NCBI GenBank assembly: GCA_029717555.1
Contig: JAMDHS010000053.1
Coordinates: forward strand, 95,439-159,438
From: Peribolospora baueri
Taxonomy: Eukaryota > Basidiomycota > Peribolosporomycetes > Peribolosporales > Peribolosporaceae
DNA length: 64,000 nucleotides
Direction: 5' to 3'
In this document: positions 10,994 to 23,560 of the stretch, piece after piece
How positions within the stretch are numbered: the stretch's first letter is position 1
Layout: each line of letters opens with the position of its first letter
Notes under the pieces: model-generated
Databases searched by the model: none
What the model saw: only the letters and a program-made list of their open reading frames with translations
Told to the model about the DNA's origin: nothing
Program-made: the position numbers and the translations under genes

Positions 10994-13900
10994 TCAGGTA
11001 TAGATATCGAGTGTCACCGCGTTGACCGCGGCGCCTTTCGAGCCGGAGAGCAGCTCTTCCTTCGAGAGGAATTGGAGGGGCATGTTGACGAGGTGACCTG
11101 TCGAGTCAACGCGGGCGGGGCACGAGCCATCGCAATCAGCCGGAGCGGCTCGCAGGACGAACGACCGGATCGACCAGACAGGCAGGGCGGACGACTCACC
11201 CTTGATGCGCGCAAGCTGCTCGTGCACGTAGTCGAGTGGCAGGTCGGTCTTTTGGACGTGACCCGTCTGGACCGGTTTCTTCGGGTAGTAGTCCTTGTAC
11301 TCGTCCCAGGACTGGACTGTCGAGTCCCGGACGTGATATTAAAGTCAGACCGGTGAGGGGAACGTTGCTGTCGACGCAAGGAAACATCATCACATGTTCG
11401 GCTCCGGAGCTCGACTCACCCCTGTCCGACGGCACGCAATGGAACACATTCTCGAACGCGTCCGTATTCGTCGTCGCTGTCTCCTTCCAGAGCCTCTCCA
11501 AATCATCGCTGAGCGGGTCAGCGACGAGGTCATCGTTTTCCGTTCCTAACTCTTCCACGTTCGGCTGTGGAGCGGGCGTCATGTTGGGCGTTGGGTAAGA
11601 CTTGGCGTCTTCGTAGGTGCAGGACTGAGGAGGGGCGAGGCCAAGGTGTTGCTTGTAGAGGGCGCGGCGGAAGGTGGTTGCTAGCTTACTTGCCATGTAG
11701 GTCTCGCCGTTCTGCGTCATGGTAAGAAGGGATATCGTCAACGGACGAACGGGTTGAATGAATAGCCGAGTAGCAGTGGCCATCGTCGAGCGGAAGGGGC
11801 ACTCACCATCTTGGACACGATCATTTCTTGGTCCTCCACGACAAGAACGATTTCCCTGAACGGCGCGAAAGGACGAGTTCGGAACAGTGAGTGCGCGAGC
11901 CACCAAAAGGGGGAACAAGACGCACACAGATGCAGACGAGCCAACGGGAAGACTCACGAATCGCGATCGCCGTTCTGCGAGCGATCGTTGAGGTTGGCAC
12001 TTCCGCAGACGATGCGGCGGTCGTCGACGATCATGAGCTAATTCATCAGCCGACGTGATCACAAATGCCGACCAAAACGACCGCCGCAATGTGAGCCAAC
12101 CAAGTGTTGCAAGCTTCGTCGGCTTCTACCCCGTTCCTCCCCGGCTCCACGCTCACCTTCGAATGAATGTAGAGTTCCTCAGACACGTAATTCCCCAGCA
12201 AGTCCTTCTCACTGCCCAGCCACGTCTCCTGACCGGCCCTAGGCCCGTCGAGCATGGCGTCCCTGGCAATAGAGTCAGGCACCTGGTCGTCCCTCCGGGG
12301 GGCTGCGCGCTGGAAGCGATCGATGATATCGCGCGCCTCCTCCTCCGTGTCCGGCATGTGCACTTCCTCATACCCCTTCTTCTTCTTCTCCGGGTCATCC
12401 GGGCTGTAGTCCTGTGCGTTGGGGTCGAAGATCTTGACCGTTTTCTGGGACTCGTACGAGTAGTCTCCGAGCCAGAGGCGTGCCTGGGCGACTGATCGGT
12501 GTGAACACAGGAGGAGTAGGAGGAGTGTGAGAGGGCTCTAGGGAAAGGCAGGGCTGGCCCGATGAGACGAGGCACCGAGGAGCGACTCACTTTGAGCCTG
12601 GTGGAAGCTGATTCCGGAATCCGCCTCCATCTGCTTGACCATGGCCTGTAGGAGGACGTGCAAAGGCAAAGGACCGAAATGAGAATTCTACTCCGGATTC
12701 GATCGCGGTCGAGTCAAAACTCGCTCACAGAGTCGTAGTTGATGCGGTCGTAGCTGCGCAGGTTGTAGAAGCTGATGTATTCATGAGGATCCACGCCAGC
12801 CTATAGGATAGGCGATGGGCGGAGCGGGGCCGCAATGATAGGTAAATCACTTCGATTGCTCCTCTGGTTTCGACATCCAGACCAGGCCGACGAATGCCAC
12901 GTGATTGAATGCTCACCTTCTGAACTTCTTCAAAGATGGAATAGCCGCCACGGCAGATGGAGTTGTACTGCGAGGGAAGGCGATGAGGACGAATTGAGCG
13001 TCACGAGCCCTTCTATCGATATATCTAGTCTGGACGCTGCGACAGACCCTCTAGCAGGGACGCTCACCTGGTATGCCATGATGGCACGAATGCCTGCCGC
13101 GTCGGTGAGCTCGCCGCTGACACGCGGTCGTCGTCGTCCAACCGGAGGAGTATGCCAAGTCAGCGTTCTGAAGCCAACCCACGACAGAATCCGCGATAGC
13201 GAGACAGACATGGACCACGGCGCCCGGACCGGACTCACGCGAAACAAGGAATGCAAGGGATAACGACGACAACCTTGAACTTGCGCCCGTCCTTAGCAGC
13301 CTGGACGATGCGCTCGACGAGGGCGGCGCCGATCTGGTTCTTGACGGTGTGCCCCTTGCTCGTGTTGGTGATGAAGAACTGATTCTCGATGAAGATGAAA
13401 TGATTGGCTTCCCTAATGAGCTGTACGTACGCGTTTTGGATGCTGTGCTCGGTCAAGATGCCCATGCTCCAATCGGCGCTCGAGCGGCACACTTGCACGG
13501 TCATGTTCCCGAACGGCTTCGGGCCGTGGGGGAGGAGATAGTCGCGCTGAGGGTGGAAGGGGTGCTTGAACCGCCTACCGATGCGGTGCCACGCGTCGGT
13601 GTGCGGGTGTCGGGCAACCGCGTCGTGCTCCTCGGCGTCGACGGGCGGAGGCTGAGGGAAAGCGAGCCAGTCGTACCGCGTGTCGTTCTTGTATTTGAGC
13701 GTCTTGACGAAGTTCCATCGCTCGATGAAGTGCATCGACACGTCGAGCACGGAGGGGCCGACCATGGTCAGGTGGACATCGTGCCACGGCATGCGGCCGC
13801 TGATGAGCCGGCTCTGCTCGTTGCTCGCCCATTTGTCGACGTGCTGGAAGTCCTGGATGCGGGCGTTGTTGAAGTCTTGGCCGGGGAAGAGGGTGGCGTT

Positions 13901-14728
13901 GAAATCGGTGGGGTGAGCGTCGGCCATGGGGTGAGAGTGAGTGTCCCAGCGGCCAAAACAGATGTCGAGGCCGCCGATGCAGGCGTACGTGTTGTCGACC
14001 GACACGAGCTTCTCGTGGTGGCTCCAGTAAAGCGTGATCTCTCCGCCAAGGTGGTCAGGGTGCCTCATGACGGCGATGTTAGGGTGGAGGTCCTCTAGGT
14101 AGTGCTTGGTGTGGGAGGAGGACATGGTCATCGTCTGGGTGATCTCCTTGTAGACCACGATGAAGATCTTGACGCCCTGTTCGGCCTTTCGCAGCAGGAG
14201 CCGATCGAGACGCCAGTCCTCGTACATGGACGAGGGGCGGCGGAGGTAGAGCTCGGGAGTGAGCCACCAGTCAAGGATGAAGATGGACTCTTTGGCGCTG
14301 TCGAGGATCTCGGAGAGGGCCCAGAAGTAGTCGTGGCCGTCGACGTGCCACTTGACGTGGTTGTGCTCCCTGACGTTGGCGAAGCTCTTGAACCTGTGGT
14401 TCTCGCAGATGGCCGTGCGGACGGCGTCCATTTCTTTCTCCGCCGGGGAATTGTGGCGGTCTTTAGCAGGAAGGCACGGAGGGCAAAACGGGGTTCCGGT
14501 GCGAGAGAGGAAAAGAAGAAGAACGAGAAGAAGAGACGGTCAGCTGAGGTGCACGGGTGGGACGAGAAGCTGAGCTCGGGAAGACGTTCCCGACACCTGC
14601 GAAAATGAGGACGAGGGCAACGGCAACGCACGGTTGGGGTTGATGGCGGTGGTGATGCTGACACCGAGCCTGTCCATCTTCGTCTCGAGGCTCTCGGCCG
14701 TGTGTTTGATCGAGTCGAAGACGCCCAT
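10994..14728 (-). CDS. Phospholipase D without PX/PH domains
   Basis: Hydrolyses phosphatidylcholine to phosphatidic acid and choline. Both HKD catalytic motifs are visible: HHEKLVSVD in the first half, and HSKLMIVDD, assembled across an intron between HSK and LMIVDD, followed by GSANLNDRS. Exon 1 (from 14728) encodes MGVFDSIKHTAESLETKMD, a short amphipathic segment. The catalytic core follows directly (HVDGHDYFWALSEILDSAK, DWWLTPELYLRRP). No PX or PH domain precedes it, unlike yeast Spo14, so this is the short fungal PLD class of about 800-900 residues. The C-terminus ends NAVTLDIYT. Around ten exons are needed. The lack of PX/PH implies membrane targeting by other means. Confidence 0.9.
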
Positions 14729-15959
14729 CGTGATGGCGGTGCTGCACCAGAGGCGTCGAGAAACGGAGGGGGAGGAGGGAGAGCTGGTAAAGTGGGGTGG
14801 TATCAAGAGGGCGATGCTACGAGAATATAAGGAGGGCGGGAGGGGGAGACGGGGTGGTGGTGGTGGTCCGGAGGAGGAGAAGCGGAGGTGGAGAGTGTTA
14901 TATGCGTGTGGTGTGTGCTTGGCAGACGGTCGCGGGGAGGGCGCATATATTCAACGGTTCACTCGCGCGTGCACAGACAGGCCTAATTCAGTACATACAC
15001 CTTCGCCTGGCTATGGACAACGGGACGGCAGCGTGTTCATTCGAGCCCGATGAGGCCACAGATACGCAACGCAACGCAACGTACTAGATTGCATCGCAAT
15101 GTTACCCGCTCGACTGAGTGACCAACGAACGGATCATCTTGCGGGAAACCAGCAACGTGCGTCGACGGACGCCGCCACCGCGATCATGCGCAGCTCGACG
15201 GCGACGGCGTGGGGGAATCGTATGGTTGCCAACGGCCGCCGAAGAATTCTTAACACCTTTCTAAGATCTCCGTAATTCTCTTAACTTTGAAATGGTACAT
15301 CTTGAAAAGAGACGAGAGACATTCGTACATCTTGCGACGGATCCCCGTCAAGCAATGTGAATCTTGCTTGCCGCGGTCCTGTATATCTTGCTACGGTAAG
15401 GGTCAGGGTTAGTCAGCCCCGCTTGATCGGTGTTGTCTTTCTTCCTCGGGAGTCAGTCTCCTACTTGCTCGCCTTGCTTTTTCCGTTCTTTTTTTGACGG
15501 GATGGATGGTCTAGGTGGCAAGATTACCTAAATGCTTTAGCAAGGTATTGTCTGAAGGTTTGCAGGAAAGCCATTCGGACAGGCAAGATGAATATTCGAC
15601 AACTCAAGATTAATGTTTGGGTAAGCAAGTTGCAGACTTCGCTATGTTAATAGTACTAGGCACGCCGACGGCGTCAGTCAGTGCCTGGCTTCTTTACAGC
15701 AGTCACACCATGTACTTGTGCAGTAACTGAACTGCATCGTCGAGAAACAAGTTCATTACCACAAATGTCCAGGAGAACAAAGCACATGAGGCGCATCCAT
15801 CCATCCACCTGCCTCAAGCGCCACCTCCTTCGATGAGAACGGAAAGAAACAAAGGAGGCACGACGGGTAACGGGGTATGTCAAGCACAAGACAGTCCACC
15901 ACATCAGACCACATCAAGAAAGCCAAGCAAAGCCAAGCAATGCTAGGCGGAGTGACCGA
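14729..15959. other. PLD upstream region and low-GC non-coding islet
   Basis: This 1.2-kb stretch has no supported gene. The first 300 bp carry purine-rich runs upstream of PLD. From about 15240 to 15660 the sequence is clearly more AT-rich than its surroundings. There it carries the 7-mer ATCTTGC at 15329, 15361 and 15385, and its complement GCAAGAT at 15518 and 15583. The remainder up to 15959 is the 3' flank of the PNGase A-type gene. Confidence 0.5.
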
Positions 15960-18769
15960 TCACTGACTGCCATCCCCAGGCCTGCCGAGCCCGCTCATCC
16001 TCAGCAGGCCGGCGAAGAGACTGCCGCTCTCGCCCTCCTTTGCCTTCTTTCCCGGCACGTATGCACCCCGGCACAGGCCCGCGACTTCTGCGCCAAGCGA
16101 GACGGAGGAGGAGGAGCTGGTGTTCGAGGAGAACCTCGAGTCGTCGCCGTTGCCAGACCCCGCCGTCGAGAATGGCACTTCGTCCGGCTGCTTCACCAGG
16201 CTCCCGCTTCGGCGTTCGCTCACCACAGTGGCGTTGGCGACCGAAGCCTGAGCCTCAAACGTGTGTCCCAGCGCGTCATCGTACGAGTAGGTCCCGCTCG
16301 TCTCGCCTATCCCGCCGCTGCTCCAGAAGTAGCCCTGGGCGTGCTGCGTAGTGTCCGTGTGCGCCGACGCCGGCCGGCCAAAGGAGAACTTGGCGCTCGC
16401 GTTTGCATTCGCGGAGGCGAATATGGTCGTGCGCGTGTACGTGTGGTTCACTTGGGAGAAAAGCGACGTTGAGTTTTCGGTGAGGAGCACGGAGAGCGGG
16501 AAGAAGTACACGTCCGTGAGGAAGGGTGCGCCGTCGATCGTCGATTCCGACTTGCCGTGCGTCGACTGCACCACCATCTCATCCAGCCCTCTGTCCGTGT
16601 AGGTTTGCACGTTGCTGTAGCTGAGCTCCTGCTTCCATCCCGCCGTGAACTTCTTCCCGCCGCCCGTCTCCACGTATCCCACGATGTCGATCTCCCTCTT
16701 CATCACCTCCACGTTTACCGTCAAGCTCCCGTTCGCGCTCACGTTACCCTCCGGTCGACCGCTCACCTCGACCGTCGCATACGGCGGGGCATACACCGTC
16801 GTCATATTCCCCGTCGTCCTCTTTTCTGATGCAGAGAGCACGAGCTGCACGTTGCCAGAGACAAACCAGTTACCGTTGATGCTGTGATCCGCTGATTCGC
16901 CTACGACGTTCAACGTGAAGTTATGGGCGGCCGAGTCGGAGAGCGAAGGAAGGAAGGCGGTGATGTCGATCAGGTACGTAGGCTGGTCGTGGGCAGTCCG
17001 TCAACGGATGAAGAAGCGGTCGGATAAGTATCTGAGACGGCATCGAGGGTCCGAGGTGGAATAGAAGAGACAACGGCTTCAACCCACTTGATCGAATGCG
17101 CCATAAGAAACCTGAGGACGCCACATGAAAGGGTCTAAGCGCAGAAGATGAACAGGGAATAGGCCGTCAGCACCACTACCGCATAGCAGCGGTAATTGCA
17201 ATCTTCCCACTTAGGCCGCCAGTGAAGATGACCGGGTACGGGAAAGCGACACCAGCCAACTGCCCGTCGATGAGCAACTGAACCTACATGCCAAGCGTCG
17301 ACCGAAAGAACAAGGAAACAAAAAGAATAGGGTTGGTCGCCAGGCGGGAGGGAAGATCGATGGGCGCAGACTTAAACGAGTGCGAGACCGAACGAACCTC
17401 GCGAAAGGGGCCTTTAGCGATGACGGTCCCAGACGGAAACTCGTCGGCCCACTTGTCATCGATGTTAGAGTACCACTGAAGAAACGCGATGCGTATCGCC
17501 ATGTCAGCGAGGATCCCCCACCAGGAAGAGACGGAAGTGAAGACGTAGAGGAGGACGACACAAAGAGGAGCGCGATTCGGGTACACACAAATTCTTCGTC
17601 GGCGTTGCCGCTGGCGTATATCTCGACCAGAGCCCGCTCGGCGTTGCTCGGTAGCGTGACCATCGTGACCCCGCCGCCGATGGGGCTGAAGGAAGTGTTC
17701 GGTACGGAGAAGACGCTGGTCGTCGTGTTGGAGATCGTCGAAAGAGGGATGATGACGTCTGGCGCTGGTGGGAGCATGTGGTTTGGCGCGGAAGGGGGGG
17801 GAGAAGCGGTGTAGACGTTGAGGGACAGCTCGACTGCGAGGCGGCAGCGAGAATATGAGCAAATGAACGAGCGTCAGTAACTCTGGTGAAGAAAAATAAG
17901 GGAGGGCAGAGCGTAGACGGCGCTCGCTCACCATTGTATGGGCTGGTGTATTTCGAGTTAACAATATTCCCGAGGTCCATCAGCAGCGGCTGCTCCTTGG
18001 CAAACAAGGAACGGTAGACGGAGACGTCCTTGAGGGTGGTCCAGACTGTATAAAGCAACGGCAAGGAGGGCCACGATGAATACGAGTCAAAATGAATTAT
18101 GGACAAGGCCTATTATTCGAGCGGTCATGCTCACTGATCCCATCCTTGGTAGGCTCAGCCGTGCTCGTCCTCCACACTTCCACATCGCCAAGCTGGATGC
18201 TGGCTAGTCGGTCGAACTGCACACCTTGGGAAGTGACGGTGAGATTGAGTGCGATGGCCTGCCAGGTGGACGAGTCGCCGCAAGGTCCCGTGGGAGGCGT
18301 GTAGATTACGAGCGCTGGGTGGCCGTAGCTGTGTAGAAGGAAAAGGACGAGGTGCCAAGAGATGGTGAGCTCGTCAGCGTGTCTCCTCTAGCGTCTAGAT
18401 GGGTGACAGAGCGTTTGGAAGAGAGACTGACGAGTTGCTGAACTGATGCTCTAGCAGCATCACCCGGCAAACCTCCGTCTGCTCGCCTGCTATAACCAGT
18501 GGAGGGTGGTTGAGCTCGAAGTTCCTCAAAGGCGACTTGCTGGACGCACGGACGGACAGCGGATGTGAGACGAGCGAGACATCCTCCTCCTCGCCATGCT
18601 GATAAATACGGGCACTGGCGGAGCGGGCCAAGGCACGATGGCGAGCTTGAAGGCCCTCCTGGACTCCGTGCCGGCGAGGCGAAATAATGAAGCGGGCTTG
18701 CTCGGCGGAGACGAAGTCGAAGGCTGCGAGGCAGCCCAGGCCGGCAAGAAGGCTGGCGAAGACGCGCAT
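15960..18769 (-). CDS. Secreted PNGase A-type peptide:N-glycanase
   Basis: Predicted peptide-N4-(N-acetyl-beta-glucosaminyl)asparagine amidase A, which removes N-glycans from glycoproteins or glycopeptides outside the cytosol. The ATG at 18769 opens a signal peptide, MRVFASLLAGLGCLAAFDFVSAE. Family features are DLGNIVNSKYTSPYNG, VEIYASGNADEEF continuing after an intron into NIDDKWADEFPSGTV, and LLIDGQLAGVAFPYPVIFTGGL. The C-terminal beta-rich half has many N-glycosylation sequons (NMT, NVS, NGS, NST, NHT, NAS, NAT). Seven or more exons are needed; the last is a long uninterrupted block (16913-15960). I recognise the fungal/plant PNGase A fold from these motifs but cannot verify catalytic residues. 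It shares a divergent promoter with APC2. Confidence 0.8.
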
Positions 18770-19339
18770 CTTCTCTCGCCCTTCCTTGAGCACGCTCAAG
18801 GTTCAACAAAAATAATCGATAATTCGAATATTGACCGTCTGTCCTCACAGCTGGTGGTCTGGAAAACACGAAAAGACAGGGTCGAATGAGAGCGAACACC
18901 AGCTCCTCGAGACGTCACGATAAACAGGGCAGGGGGATTTCGAGCGCGAAGCTGGTGCGAGCGCCTTTCTGAGGACGGGAAACGAGTGTAAGTGTAAATG
19001 AGTGTGAGCGAGAGCTGGAAGGAGGATGAAGGAAATGGGATGGAGTGGCCGAGACGATCGTCGCTTTCCGCCCGCCCACCTATCCATCCTCCCGCCCATC
19101 CATCGTCTATCATTCCTTCCTCCTTCCCCGTCTCCTTATCGGAGTTATCGCACGACCGTCCTCGCGTCGCACGTGACGACCGTCGGCCGAACCGACCGAA
19201 GGCGCGCCGCAGTCGGCGGTCCGCGGCTGGTCGCCGTGTCTGAACAAGATGGGTATGCTTTGTTCTCCAATATCCCATCGGTCCCACCGTCCCCTCCTTC
19301 CCAAACGTGCCCCTGTTCCCCTCGTCGCCCCTCTCGGAA
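18770..19339. promoter_or_regulatory. Divergent promoter, PNGase A-type gene / APC2
   Basis: The two start codons are 570 bp apart on opposite strands. An E-box CACGTG lies at 19170-19175, 165 bp before the APC2 ATG. The remainder is pyrimidine-rich toward each gene. No gene is seen inside. Confidence 0.55.
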
Positions 19340-22300
19340 ATGGAGGAACCAATGGTCGCCGCCGCACCGAGCCTAGTGCGCGCTTGGCAAGCTGCCTTTG
19401 CGACGCTCAACCGCGGTCGACCAGGCATTCAAGGAGTGTTGGAGTGCTCCGAAGTGAGTGGACGACCAAGCGTGCGAGAACGTTTCGTCGCTCCTCCTGC
19501 TCATCCGGATGGAAGGAGAGGCGAGAAGCGAGGGAAAATGCGCAGTTTGGCAGTTGCGCTAATCCATACATTTTGCATCGGGACGGCAGGCATGGGCGGC
19601 CGCTACGGACTATCTAGGACCTCGTACGATCGAACAGTGCGACGCCGAACCGGATGCCTACAGGTGTGAGCAAACGATGAATGCAAAGCTGGAGGGTTTT
19701 GCCTTGTGCTTCTTTCTCCTTATAAGAGACGTCTCTATATCATCTTCATCGTCTTTCATGGCTCCAAAGGCTATCCGGACAGCGTTGTCACCGCAATCGG
19801 TCTCCTCAAGCAGGTCGGCATGGTCGACAATCTCCGAGCGTGGTACCTCGGTAAGCGACCATCCGTATTCTCTAGCCATATGCATTGCGACTACCGTTCG
19901 ATTGCTGTTTAACTGGCCTTGTCTCCATTTGGAGCAGATGCTACACGCCAGATGTTCGCGACGAGGGTCAAGCCAGAGCTCGAGCAAGCCATGTCCCAGT
20001 GGGAGGTGTGTTTGGAATGATCTTGGAAGCGGTATGGTGTTGTCTGTCGTCTGAAAAACGACGCTGACCATGCTGACTCGGATGAACAGACGACTCGACA
20101 ACCCAACATTTTACCACATCTTGCCGAGCGGCTCGCGATGTGGCTTACCGTATGGTCCAGACCATTGCAAACTGTGCCGAGGTGGGATTTTCTCACATAA
20201 ATCGGCGCCTCAGACGCTATCTAATATTGGGTTTTCCCTCCCCCTTCTCTTTTCATTGGACACTTGTTATCGGACCAAATCGGCAACGTCTCAGCGATGA
20301 AAAGGCGCTCACTGCCCTCTCCCTCCAGTTCTGTACCCTCCTTCACGCCTCCCTCTCCTCTTCTTTCTTCGACCTCATCAACGCGTACCTCCATGCAAGT
20401 CTTTCCGCCACTCCCCTCATCGCTCACCGGCTCACCGAGGATCAGGACTCCGCACCCGGGGAAAGCACGAGCAAAGTCCAATTCCCAACTTCGTCCTCCC
20501 CCCTCCCATCGTCCTTTCCATCAACGCAAATATCTTTCCTCCCCACCATCCGCCGCCTAAACGCACTCGGTTTGACTGCGCGGATTGAGAACCTGGTCAG
20601 CGCGCTGGTGTTCGAGGACATCGAGGCGAGGGTGAAAAGCATGGCAGAAGGCAAGTTTGAAGTCGGCGCTTTGGACAGGTTGGTGGATTGGCTAGACTCG
20701 GAGGTCGCGCCGTTGGTGGAAGGCGTGTTCTCTAGCGCCGGAACAGGGAAAGGTGAGTTATAGCTCAACGTGACTGTCGTTCCCATCACCGATGCCAATG
20801 TCTGCTTATGCTTACACCGCGTGAACCGCTTCCGCGATTCACTCGCCACGCTAGCTGAGGAGTGGTACGGCAGGTTCAGGTTCTGCGTCTACAAGACTCT
20901 GTGCGAGCTTCGATGTCGCGAGCTGTTTGACATAATCCACAAGTGGGGCGAGGAGGGGGTCTCCAAGCCTGCGCTCGAGGATCTGAAGGTGGGTTGGGGT
21001 GGACTTGCCAAGGCATTCCCAGAAATTCTTCAATCACCTAGCTGACTACCTCCTTCCATGCTGCAGGCGTGTCTCCGCGTGACGGGTCAACGCTCCCTCG
21101 TGATCGCTTCTCTCAACGAGAGCACGCGCAAGCGATTGCTCGTCCAGGGCGTAGACACGGCGTCCATCGTCATCTGGTACATTAGGGCCGTAGAAGTTAT
21201 GTACTTCCTAGACCCGCCCGGCGTCCTCCTAGCCAGCGTGGCCGAACCTGTCTGGAAATACCTTCGGTGGGTCCGTTAACCATCGGTTAGCATATGCCCG
21301 TCCGTTCCGCAGGCCCTCTCATCTTGTTTTTCTTTTCTCCTTCTCAACTTCACCCTTCTTACTCTAGCTCTCGAAACGACACGGTACGCGTGATCGTCCG
21401 CGCGCTTGTGGAAGAGGACCAGGCTGAGAGCAAGATCGCACGAGAGCTCGAGCAAGGCGAGCCGTTGCCTCTTGAGTTGGGAAAGGGAGAGGAAATTGAC
21501 TACCTTGACGAGACCTGGGAGCCTGCGCCCGTCGATGCCGGTCCATGTGCGTTCTTTTCCGGTCCCATCATGTCCGGACGGACGTGCCCTTAAACACGTA
21601 TTCAGGTGTCGCTTACGCCACGTCCCGCCTTGCCTTCTCTGCGGCGGCCGTACAGACTACAAGTCGGGAAAGAAGCCGGACATTATCACGTCGCTCGCTA
21701 ACATCTACGACACGAAGACCGTCTTCGTGCCGGATATTCAAGCGTCAATGGCTCAACGCCTGTTGAACATCAAGGACTACGATCTGACTAAGGAGGTGGG
21801 TAGCTAGATCAGCAAGCGAGCCTGCGGTCTCATTCTGCAGCCCGCGTTTTGGTTCGGACACGAGTTCCAGCGCGATCGAGGGTCGCTCACACGTTGCCAT
21901 CCATTCGTCCCGTCCCCTCATGGATCAGCGACAAAAAAGCGAGCTGCTCAAGATGCGCTTCGGAGAGAGCACGCTTCAGGTCATCGACATCATGGTCAAG
22001 GACCTGGACGACTCGAGACAGATCGACTACCATATCCATAATGAGCATAAGGTGCGCCATTCGCTCGGTACCCGACGGCGTCGAGCACTGGCGTCCTTTA
22101 CTCCCCACACCGCGCCCGCAATTCATGTCCATGGTTGACCTCATGCAATTTCCGTTCTCCCTATTCTTGTCGGGTGTTTCCACCACCCTATTTAGGTAGA
22201 TTCGCCTTTGCATCCCACCATCACGTCCAAGCAATTCTGGCCGACATTGGAGTCCATCTCTTTCGAACTACCGGGGCAACTGGCATCGTGAGTGGTCGCG

Positions 22301-23327
22301 AGACGGCGAGGCCACGGAAGTCACCCAAATTTAGTTTATTTATGAGGACCGTCTCTACTCTTCTCCATCTCCTCCTATTCGCTTGACCTCTACACAGCAT
22401 GCGATCGACCTACGTGGCCGCCTTTGAGAAGCACAAGCCCGGGAAGAAACTACACGTGCTGCCCATGCGAGGCAAAGTCACCGTCGAGCTTGAGCTCCAG
22501 GATCGGACGCTCGAGCTCGAAGTCGGTCTGCTGGAGGCCAGTGTCATGGAACTTTTCCAAGGACGGCGTGAGTCGGCTTTCCCTTTTCATGTCGTTGCTT
22601 TTTTTCCTGGTAGCGTCGAGAAAGCCAGGAATGGATTTGACCTGACAAGAGTTGATCTTGCACATGACCTGCGACTCCCAGCAACATGGTCATTCGCCGA
22701 TACCATGTCAACTCTGCACGTCGAGAACAGCCCGGCCGGTAAGGCTGCGCTCCGTCGCGCACTCAATATATGGATCAAGGAGGGCGTGCTCAAACCTTCT
22801 GGCGAGGATGCCGACGTATTCGAGCTCCTCGAGATTAAAGAAGACACGGCGCCACGGAATGGTAAGTCGATGGGGATTTCGACCGCTGAAGAGGCGGCTC
22901 AATCTCTTTCCGAACACTCATCTTGCCTCTTCTACGACATTTTCAAATTACTCTTTCTCCAGTTGAAATCGACGAGGAGCCCGGTGTTCCAGCCGTTTCG
23001 GAGCGGGATCTGCAAGAGATGCGCGTATTCTGGGCGTGCGTCCTTTCTCTTATCTGCCGAACATTCCGTGGAAAACAAAGAGATCTGAGAGCTGTGAGAC
23101 TGACTGTGTTTTTGCTCTGCGGTAATGTGCTCACTATGGCCGAATGCAGCTTTATCCGCAACATGCTCCGCTCTCTACGCGCACAATCCACCGCCCAGGT
23201 CCACAGTCGCCTGAAAGCTTTCGTTCCCAACTACAAGCGCACCGAACAAGAGCTCGGGTTCCTGCTCGCCGATCTGCAGAAGGAAGGTCTCGTCATGCAG
23301 AGCGATGGGGTATGGAAGTTGGCTTGA
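19340..23327 (+). CDS. APC2: Anaphase-promoting complex subunit 2 (cullin homolog)
   Basis: Scaffold of the APC/C ubiquitin ligase that drives mitotic exit. The C-terminal half has the Apc2 cullin region: KPDIITSLANIYDTKTVFVPD, SELLKMRFGESTLQVIDIMV, KDLDDSRQIDYHIH, then the cullin-like core around FWPTLESISF and FEKHKPGKKLHVLP. A winged helix ends the protein, with LKAFVPNYKRTEQELGFLL and KEGLVMQSDGVWKLA. The DSR..I pattern separates Apc2 from canonical cullins, and no neddylation lysine motif is seen, as expected for Apc2. The N-terminal half is divergent and is split by many short introns, more than ten in total. The start ATG at 19340 (MEEPMVAAAPSLVRAW) is the first in the open frame. Upstream exon joins are less certain than the C-terminal ones. 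Confidence 0.85.
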
Positions 23328-23560
23328 CATGCTGGGCGTGCGCATCACATGGACCCACCATCATCAACTGGGGTGGTCCGATGTAGTCCTAGATGCAAGT
23401 TGCAGTGATCCTGTGCAGCGTATTATACAGCAGCCCGGGGCGTCTCGCCTTACACGAAGCAAGCAGCTCGCCGTGGGATCCCCCATCTATCATATTCCAT
23501 ATGCTTTGACCCTGTCAGAGAAGAAAAGCAAAAGCGTAGCGCAGCGACGGCCCGACCAGG

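Noticed and set aside
13349-14098. 249-codon plus-strand open frame rich in Val/Glu/Asp
   Set aside because: It is antisense to the phospholipase D core that contains the first HKD motif.
15391-15416. Telomere-like GGTAAGGGTCAGGGTTAG
   Set aside because: There are only two or three degenerate units with no array; it is in the middle of a gene-dense region.
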